A stretch of DNA of 64,000 bases, taken from contig CACXJZ010000002.1 in assembly GCA_902768105.1 (NCBI GenBank), positions 1 to 64,000 of the forward strand, written 5' to 3'. This DNA comes from an uncultured Prevotellaceae bacterium. Lineage in GTDB: Bacteria > Bacteroidota > Bacteroidia > Bacteroidales > Bacteroidaceae. Below, piece by piece: positions 58,496-64,000 of this stretch (the first letter of the stretch is position 1; every line of letters starts with the position of its first letter). A program made the translations under genes and the position numbers. The notes under the pieces were generated by a model, which worked only from the letters and a program-made list of their open reading frames with translations, was not told where the DNA came from and searched no databases.

Positions 58496-60508
58496 CTATT
58501 TTTTCTTCCTAAAGGTCTGCAGGCCCTGTTTCAACCATTCCAGATAAGCGTCAACATCCTCGTCGTACGAGCGGTAGCCATTGAGTAGCTGTCCGTCGTT
58601 GTCGAGCAGCACGTAGTAGGGCTGGGTGTTGGCACCGAAGTTCGCACGCTGCAGGTAGCTCCAGCGGTCGCCTACTGTGCGTAACTTACGCTCCTGACCG
58701 TTCTCGTTGACGATGATGATGGAGTCCAGTGGTGTCTTGTCATCTACGTAGAGCGAAATGAGTACGTAGTCATTGTTTAGTATGTCGGCCACCTGCGCCT
58801 GGCTCCATACGGCTCCCTCCATCTTGCGGCAGTTTACGCAGCCATAGCCCGTGAAGTCGATAATCACGGGTTTACCCTCAGCGCGTGCTGCTGACATGCC
58901 CTGCTCATAATCGTTGAAGCGGGCGGTGACAGCTTCTTCCTGTAGTTTGAAGTCTTGTGTTGACATGGGTGGTGCAAAGGCACTGATGGCCCTGAGCGGA
59001 GCACCCCACAATCCTGGAACCATATAAACTGCAAAGGCCAGCGATGCCAGTGCGAGGAAGAATTGCGGTACGTTGGTGCGTCGTCCTTCGTCATCGTGGG
59101 GGAAGTGGAAAATTCCCAGCAGGTAGAGGCCAAGTAGGGTAAAGATGACTATCCAGAGCGCGAGGAATACCTCGCGGTCGAGCAGATGCCAGCCGTAGGC
59201 AAGGTCTGCTACCGACAGGAACTTCAGGGCGAAGGCCAGCTCAATGAATCCCAGTGTCACTTTCACCACGTTCATCCAGCCGCCGCTCTTGGGAACGGAC
59301 TTCAGCAGGCTGGGGAACAGCGCAAAGAGTGCGAAGGGTACGGCCAGTCCGATGGCGAAACCCAGCATGCCAATGGTGGGGCCGAGCAGTTCTCCTTGTG
59401 AGCCGACGGCTACCAGGAGGAAACCAATGATGGGACCTGTGCAGGAGAAGCTGACCAGTACCAGCGTGAAGGCCATTAGAAAGATGGAGAGCAGACCTGT
59501 TGTCTGTTCCGATTTACGGTCTACCTTATTAGTCCAGCTCTCAGGCAGTGTTATTTCGAAAGCTCCGAAAAAGGAGGCTGCGAACACCACGAGCAGCAGG
59601 GCGAAGAAGATGTTGAACCATGCATTGGTGGAGAGTGCGTTCAGGGCATTGGCACCAAACAGCAATGTGACAATTAGTCCCAACAGCACGTAGATGACCA
59701 CGATGCTCATTCCGTAGGTGAAAGCTTCGCGAATGGCTTTCGAACGCTCTTTGTTGCGTTTCAGGAAGAACGAGACGGTCATGGGGATAATGGGCCACAC
59801 GCAGGGCGTGAGTAGTGCCAGTAGTCCACCCAGTAGTCCTGCGAGGAAGGTGTAGAGGAGGGAAGGGGAGGATGCCTCCTCCAGTGTAGGACTGCTAATG
59901 TCCTCCGCTATGGGACTATATGGGGAGATAGTGTCTGTAGCACCGACAGATTCAAAGGTAACTGTCGTGTCAATAGCCTCTGTTGCTTCTTTGGCGGGTT
60001 CGGGCTGTTCGGCTTTTGTACTATGCTCGTCGGTAGCAGTGGCAGGGCGTTCACCTTTTACCTTTAGCGAAACCTCTGAGGGCGGCATACACATCTCGTC
60101 GTTGCATGCCCCATATTCCAGATAGCAGTCAATATCGTACTGGGGCTCCGTGAGTCGGATATGCTGTACGAAGGTAACGCTGTTCTCAAAGAACTGCAGC
60201 TCCTGTCCGAACTGCTGATCGTACTTGGTAATTTCCTTGCCTCGGAAGGTCAGTGAGCCAATAATCTTGGCTCCCTGCATCTTGTCGGCATTGAACGAGG
60301 CGGCAATGGGGCCACCAGTCACCTTGGGCGAATAGACATGCCAGCCGGCATCTATGTGCAGATGGAAAAGCAGTTCTGCCTCTACGCCGTCAAGTATTTT
60401 CATCTCTGCCGACGTATGGACAGGCTCTTTCATCTGAGCCCTTGTTGTCATGCATAGCATGGCCAGCAGCATGACGCACGTAAGTATTTTTGTTGTTCGT
60501 TTCATCAT
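58496..60508 (-). CDS. dsbD: DsbD-type thiol:disulfide interchange protein, 670 aa
   Basis: Carries reducing power from cytoplasmic thioredoxin across the inner membrane. The start is at 60508 (MMKRTTKILTC, signal peptide); the frame upstream crosses the promoter. The N-terminal periplasmic domain has ACNDEMC (about residues 134-140). The eight-helix domain has TPCVWPIIP (about 243-251) and FSCTGPIIG. The C-terminal thioredoxin domain has CVNC in YGCVNCRKMEGAVW. A palindromic-repeat insert encodes SPYSPIAEDISSPTLEEASS in the linker between the first two domains. Confidence 0.9.
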   Translation of the reverse strand: MMKRTTKILTCVMLLAMLCMTTRAQMKEPVHTSAEMKILDGVEAELLFHLHIDAGWHVYSPKVTGGPIAASFNADKMQGAKIIGSLTFRGKEITKYDQQFGQELQFFENSVTFVQHIRLTEPQYDIDCYLEYGACNDEMCMPPSEVSLKVKGERPATATDEHSTKAEQPEPAKEATEAIDTTVTFESVGATDTISPYSPIAEDISSPTLEEASSPSLLYTFLAGLLGGLLALLTPCVWPIIPMTVSFFLKRNKERSKAIREAFTYGMSIVVIYVLLGLIVTLLFGANALNALSTNAWFNIFFALLLVVFAASFFGAFEITLPESWTNKVDRKSEQTTGLLSIFLMAFTLVLVSFSCTGPIIGFLLVAVGSQGELLGPTIGMLGFAIGLAVPFALFALFPSLLKSVPKSGGWMNVVKVTLGFIELAFALKFLSVADLAYGWHLLDREVFLALWIVIFTLLGLYLLGIFHFPHDDEGRRTNVPQFFLALASLAFAVYMVPGLWGAPLRAISAFAPPMSTQDFKLQEEAVTARFNDYEQGMSAARAEGKPVIIDFTGYGCVNCRKMEGAVWSQAQVADILNNDYVLISLYVDDKTPLDSIIIVNENGQERKLRTVGDRWSYLQRANFGANTQPYYVLLDNDGQLLNGYRSYDEDVDAYLEWLKQGLQTFRKKK
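59874..59930. repeat. Palindromic repeat inside dsbD
   Basis: On the minus strand TCTCCCCATA, GTCCCATAG, GGAGGACATTAGCAGTCCT and CTGGAGGAG follow each other, the same order of blocks as the copies at 60915 and 62076. It is in frame and encodes the linker between the N-terminal and membrane domains. Confidence 0.7.
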
Positions 60509-60528
60509 TTCGCTTGCAAATTTGCCTG

Positions 60529-60536
60529 CAAAGGTA
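60529..60536 (-). promoter_or_regulatory. Promoter -7 element of dsbD
   Basis: TACCTTTG on the minus strand, 20 bases before the chosen start at 60508. Confidence 0.65.
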
Positions 60537-60577
60537 GTGCAAACCAAGCAAAATGCAAAATAAAAACGCAAAAAAAG

Positions 60578-61321
60578 CTATCGGCCAATGAAACGCTTGT
60601 CAAGATAATGCTGGAAAGCCTCCCTGTACATGTCGCCAATGGGCAGGAATGTGTCCTTGTCAAGTATGATACGGTTCTTGTTGACTTCCTGTATTTGTTG
60701 CAGGTTGACGATGTAGGAACGGTGTATGCGCATAAAGGTGTCAGGCAATCGCTCTTCGAGCTTCTTCATCGACAGCAGCGTAGTGATGGGTTTCGACTCC
60801 CCCTCCACGTGAATGCGCAGGTACTCCGACATTGCCTCCACATAGCGTATCTTGCTGATGTCGATACGTACCACGCGATAGTCAGACTTGACGTAAAGGG
60901 AGCCCTTCTGTGATTCCCCGACGGAGGACGTAGTGGAGTCCCCCATTGGGGGGATGGGGGACTGTAGGGTCATTCTCTCCTTCAGTCTATTTGCAGCACG
61001 ACGGAACTCGTCGAGTCCGAAAGGCTTGAGCAAGTAATCGACAGCATTGACGCGGAAACCCTCGACGGCGTAGTCGGCATATGCCGTAGTGAAGACAATC
61101 ATGGGTGGTGCTGCCAGCGATTTCACGAAGTCCATGCCGTTGAGGTCGGGCATATTGATGTCGCAGAACAGGGCATCAACGGTCTCCTGCTGCAGGAAGG
61201 CACGTGCCTCTAAGGCGTTGCTGGCCTTACCTGCCAGTTCGAGAAACGGCACTTTTTCTATGTAGGTAACGAGCTGCTGTAGTGCCAAGGGCTCGTCGTC
61301 AACGGCTAAACATTTGATCAT
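60578..61321 (-). CDS. LytTR-type response regulator, 247 aa
   Basis: The receiver domain at residues 1-118 has the acidic pair in AVDDEP, the phosphoacceptor Asp in FCDINMPDLNG (about 54) and Lys in LLKPFG (about 99). The LytTR DNA-binding domain at about 145-245 has RIHRSYIVNLQQI. The linker SPIPPMGDSTTSSVGESQ is encoded by a palindromic-repeat copy. The gene overlaps the sensor kinase by four bases, so they form a LytS/LytR-type pair. Targets are not shown; the neighbouring dsbD has its own promoter. Confidence 0.9.
   Translation of the reverse strand: MIKCLAVDDEPLALQQLVTYIEKVPFLELAGKASNALEARAFLQQETVDALFCDINMPDLNGMDFVKSLAAPPMIVFTTAYADYAVEGFRVNAVDYLLKPFGLDEFRRAANRLKERMTLQSPIPPMGDSTTSSVGESQKGSLYVKSDYRVVRIDISKIRYVEAMSEYLRIHVEGESKPITTLLSMKKLEERLPDTFMRIHRSYIVNLQQIQEVNKNRIILDKDTFLPIGDMYREAFQHYLDKRFIGR
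60915..60964. repeat. Palindromic repeat inside the response-regulator gene
   Basis: On the minus strand AGTCCCCCATCCCCCC, AATGGGGGACTCCACTACG and TCCTCCGTCGGGGAA follow each other. In frame, it encodes the interdomain linker. The block order matches the copies at 59874 and 62076. Confidence 0.75.
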
Positions 61322-62469
61322 AGTGGTATTATTAATGTGATATTATAGACATCAGTCTCATCGCTAATGTTCAGCGAGTATCGGCTGCCATAGATGAGGT
61401 TCAGACGCTCGCGGATGTTCTTCAGTCCCACGCCTCCTGTTTCTTGCCCCTCGTTCCTTGTTTTTTGTCCCATGCTGTTGCGGCAGTGGAAGACAAACGT
61501 GTCATTGTTCATCGTACCACAAACTTCAACGAAAGACTTTTGCTGATAGCTAATGCCGTGTTTGAAGGCATTTTCCACGAAGGTGACAAACAGCAGCGGT
61601 GGTACCTCGCCATTGCCCACAGCTGTCGGTAAATCCACGCTGATGCTCACGTTGTCTGTATAGCGCAGGCTCATCAGAGTGATGTAGTTCCTCAAGAATC
61701 CCAGTTCGTTGCTCAGTGGCACCATCTGCTTATTGCCTTCATAAAGCACGAAGCGCATCATTTTCGACAGCTCAACGATGGTGTGCTTGGCTTTCTCTGG
61801 GTCGATATCCACTAAGGCATGGATATTGTTGAGCGTGTTCATGAAGAAGTGGGGATTAATCTGGTAGCGCAGGTACTCCAACTGACGTTCCAGATTCTGA
61901 TGCTCGAGTTCTGCCATCTGCTGCTGGTCGTGTCGCTGCTTAAAATAGAGTTTCACGCCCAGGTTCATACCCAGCATGAGGATAAGTACGATGACGGCTA
62001 CGATGTCGTGCTCGCCCATCATGACAGGAGGCCGATGGTCTTTGTGTGGCTTCATGTCTGGTGGAACATCCTGTGGCCCCTCAGTTGGGGACGTATTAGA
62101 ACTCTCCACAGGCGGGATGGGGGGATGTGAAGGTCTTTGCTCTGTACGCGGTGGTCCGAAATGGTTGTGTTCTGGCTTGTGGCTGCATTGCCAGACGGTA
62201 AAGGCACCTACCATCAATGCCACCAGAGCGAAGTAGGTCCAACGCCTTCCTCGCCATACCAGCAAGGGCGCCAGCAAGAAATTGTGTAGCACGAAGGCCA
62301 TAAGGAAAAACAGCAGCTTGCGCCACACTATCAGCACTTCGTCCCAACTGAATACCATTCCTGTGTCAGTAGCCGTGCGCAGGTAGATGCTGAGCACTGG
62401 CGCTATGAAGAGCAGACTCCACAGTGCCAGATACGTCAGATTTTCATATTTCTGTTGTTTCCCCATCAT
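61318..62469 (-). CDS. LytS-type sensor histidine kinase, 383 aa
   Basis: Four membrane helices: about residues 12-30, 47-65, 75-93 and 150-170. The cytoplasmic His_kinase domain follows: LRYQINPHFFMNTLNNIHAL with the phosphorylated His, then the N box FVENAFKHGI and G box GGVGLKNIRERL. The start is taken at the Met pair (62469/62466, MMGKQQKYENL); the frame is open to 62487. A repeat-encoded segment (HPPIPPVESSNTSPTEGPQ, about 115-133) lies in the loop between helices three and four. It partners the LytTR regulator. Confidence 0.88.
   Translation of the reverse strand: MMGKQQKYENLTYLALWSLLFIAPVLSIYLRTATDTGMVFSWDEVLIVWRKLLFFLMAFVLHNFLLAPLLVWRGRRWTYFALVALMVGAFTVWQCSHKPEHNHFGPPRTEQRPSHPPIPPVESSNTSPTEGPQDVPPDMKPHKDHRPPVMMGEHDIVAVIVLILMLGMNLGVKLYFKQRHDQQQMAELEHQNLERQLEYLRYQINPHFFMNTLNNIHALVDIDPEKAKHTIVELSKMMRFVLYEGNKQMVPLSNELGFLRNYITLMSLRYTDNVSISVDLPTAVGNGEVPPLLFVTFVENAFKHGISYQQKSFVEVCGTMNNDTFVFHCRNSMGQKTRNEGQETGGVGLKNIRERLNLIYGSRYSLNISDETDVYNITLIIPL
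62076..62127. repeat. Palindromic repeat inside the sensor-kinase gene
   Basis: On the minus strand CATCCCCCCATCCCGCC, TGTGGAGAGTTCTAATACG and TCCCCAACTGAGGGGCC follow each other, parallel to 60915-60964. It is in frame and encodes an extracytoplasmic loop. Confidence 0.75.
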
Positions 62470-62505
62470 TATGTATAACGTCAACATAAGGACGATTATT
62501 GTCTT

Positions 62506-64000
62506 TCAGCGCCATCCGCCGCCAGGACCACCGCCTCCAAGCATGCCACCTCCACCTGAGATGGTGTTCGAAGCTGTCACACTAATGCTGGTCGAGCCGA
62601 GGCTGACGGTATAGTTGTTGCCGCTGGTCAGGCCTAGCGCACTCATCATGATGGTTCCGTTGTTGTAGCCGTAGGGAGGCATGATGAATGTGGCTATGGT
62701 GGTGTCGCCGCTCTTGATGGTGACCGTGCTGTTGGCCGTTACGGAGCCTGAGGTGCAGATGATACCTTGTGAGGTACTGCCCACCGTGCCATCCACTCGT
62801 CCGCCGATGCCGAAGATGTTGCCACCTGTGATGTAGAGCTTGTGCTGTTCGTCGATATCGATGCCCGTCTCTGCTCCGCCGGCTCCCATGGCGATAAGTG
62901 TGCCGCCTTTCAGATACATGTTTCCGTTGGCATCAATGCCGTCGTTGTTGGTGCCTACAGCCACAACCTCGCCACCACTGATGGTCAGGTCTCCTGACGA
63001 GTTGATAGCATCATCGTGAGCTGATACCCACACACTACCGCCAGTGATGTCGAGTGTGCCTTTGCTTTCAATGCCCTCAGCGTTGTTGCCAGTGGTTCGT
63101 ACCATAATGTCACCATTGGTAATGGTCAGCACGCCGTGCTCGTTCTTTGTGCCAATCTTAATGCCTTTGGGCGACGAGGTGTAGGCGTCGTCGAGGTTGT
63201 CTGTGTTGCCCGTGTAGTTGTGGTTCTCTGTCGAACCGTTGCTGTAGTAAAGTCCGCCAGTGGTAATGATACGTATCTTACCTCCGTTGATGTAACCTTC
63301 CCAGTCGGCCTTCATACCCTTGCCGCCGCTGCCTGTCGATTTTAGGTAAATCTCGCCCCCATTGACGGTCAGTACGGAGTCACAGGCAATGCCGGCAGAG
63401 GCTTTCGTCTCCAGGTCTTCTTCGTCCCATTTGCCATTGCTGGTGCTGACGACTGTCGTACGTCCCCCATTGATAATGACATCGATGTCACCATTGATGC
63501 CCTTTGCACCTGCTGCCGACACCTCAACATTGATGATGCCGCCGTTGATGAAAAGGTCGTCACCGGCCTTGATGCCGTGATTGGCTGTTGACTTGACATA
63601 GATATTAATGCCTTTGTCGAACACGATATTACTCTTGCCGTGAATACCATTATTATAGGTTCCATAGACCTCAAGCGACCCTGTGCCACTGAAGAGCAGC
63701 TTACCTTTAGCAAAGAGTGCTCCTTTATGGCTGTCGTCTGCTGTAGTACCGTCAGTCAGTTTGTTGGTACCTGTTAACACGATGAAGGCTTTTTTCTTGC
63801 TCTCAATGTCGAGGGCTGTGCTGCGCAGGTTGGTGATAGTGGCATTGTTCAGGTTCAGCTCGAAGTCGGCCTTGCCGTCGATGGTGAGCGAACCATCTGT
63901 TGTGGTGCCTGTTACTACGTAGCAGACTCCTTCCGTCGAACCGTGACTGGCTGTCACGTCGTTGCCATCAACAGTAATCGTTACACCGCTCTCCTCCTTA
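62506..64000 (-). CDS. Cthe_2159-type beta-helix / carbohydrate-binding protein, 5' end outside window
   Basis: The frame stays open to base 64000, so the N terminus, including any signal peptide, is missing; 498 codons before the stop are visible. The protein consists of about 15 short repeats of the form G-x-L-x-I-x-G-G with Asn/Asp ladders (GTLDITGGSVWVSAHDDAIN, GDLTISGGEVVAVGTNNDGI), a right-handed beta-helix as in the Cthe_2159 polysaccharide-binding family. It ends in a Gly-rich tail (SGGGGMLGGGGPGGGWR). Its role is probably at the cell surface, binding pectin-like or other glycans. Confidence 0.75.
   Translation of the reverse strand, partial: KEESGVTITVDGNDVTASHGSTEGVCYVVTGTTTDGSLTIDGKADFELNLNNATITNLRSTALDIESKKKAFIVLTGTNKLTDGTTADDSHKGALFAKGKLLFSGTGSLEVYGTYNNGIHGKSNIVFDKGINIYVKSTANHGIKAGDDLFINGGIINVEVSAAGAKGINGDIDVIINGGRTTVVSTSNGKWDEEDLETKASAGIACDSVLTVNGGEIYLKSTGSGGKGMKADWEGYINGGKIRIITTGGLYYSNGSTENHNYTGNTDNLDDAYTSSPKGIKIGTKNEHGVLTITNGDIMVRTTGNNAEGIESKGTLDITGGSVWVSAHDDAINSSGDLTISGGEVVAVGTNNDGIDANGNMYLKGGTLIAMGAGGAETGIDIDEQHKLYITGGNIFGIGGRVDGTVGSTSQGIICTSGSVTANSTVTIKSGDTTIATFIMPPYGYNNGTIMMSALGLTSGNNYTVSLGSTSISVTASNTISGGGGMLGGGGPGGGWR

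Overview
The window looks like a chromosome segment of a Prevotella/Segatella-type Bacteroidota. Promoters carry the Bacteroidota -7 element TAnnTTTG (for example 620-627, 14131-14138, 27039-27046, 48033-48040). Host genes include TamA/TamB-like envelope proteins, a FadL-like porin, a LytTR two-component pair, a TMEM43-family protein and a Bacteroidota-type HU protein. The species assignment is inference; no rRNA lies in the window.

Region 1 (1 to about 26,865) is the right part of a GC-rich tailed-phage prophage whose left end lies outside the window. On the + strand it has a portal-like protein and head-tail connector-type genes (1.9-6.2 kb), a run of long tail/fibre proteins (6.2-14.0 kb), a diversity-generating retroelement (DGR, 13.8-15.7 kb), a lysis cassette (holin, amidase, spanin-like; 16.5-18.3 kb), two small genes of unknown function, a tape-measure protein and a tail/baseplate protein (19.6-25.6 kb). 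It ends with a convergent tyrosine integrase beside the 3' end of an initiator tRNA gene, the probable attachment site. The DGR is unusually clear: a 119-bp template repeat and a 119-bp variable repeat differ at 15 positions, all adenines in the template. The reverse transcriptase has non-canonical catalytic motifs and ends at a G10 tract that could fuse it to the next ORF.

Region 2 (27.0-38.8 kb) is core chromosome: a TetR regulator, FabG, an RluA-type pseudouridine synthase, a FadL-like porin, TamB, a TamA/BamA-like protein and a BadF-type sugar kinase.

Region 3 (39.0-47.9 kb) looks like accessory DNA. An EcoRI-family adenine methyltransferase is in an operon with a DUF262-HNH protein and a DUF4268/PD-(D/E)XK-like protein, behind a roughly 300-nt leader full of perfect inverted repeats. 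An HTH-HicB fusion regulator and a 43-bp dyad come next. Then there is a replication module (D5-type helicase, CHC2 primase) followed by four contiguous 22-bp iteron-like repeats and an HU gene. I read this as a defence plus plasmid/satellite-type replication island, possibly degraded, because no integrase is visible in it.

Region 4 (48.0-64.0 kb) is core again: TMEM43-like protein, sugar nucleotidyltransferase, NrnA-type phosphoesterase, lipoprotein, GlmM-like mutase, a five-gene minus-strand operon ending in two unknown proteins with SulP and DUF4112 proteins upstream, DsbD, a LytTR/LytS pair and a Cthe_2159-type beta-helix protein cut by the window end. A family of C-rich/G-rich palindromic repeats is scattered through regions 2 and 4. 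At least five copies sit in frame inside coding sequences; I noticed none in the prophage.
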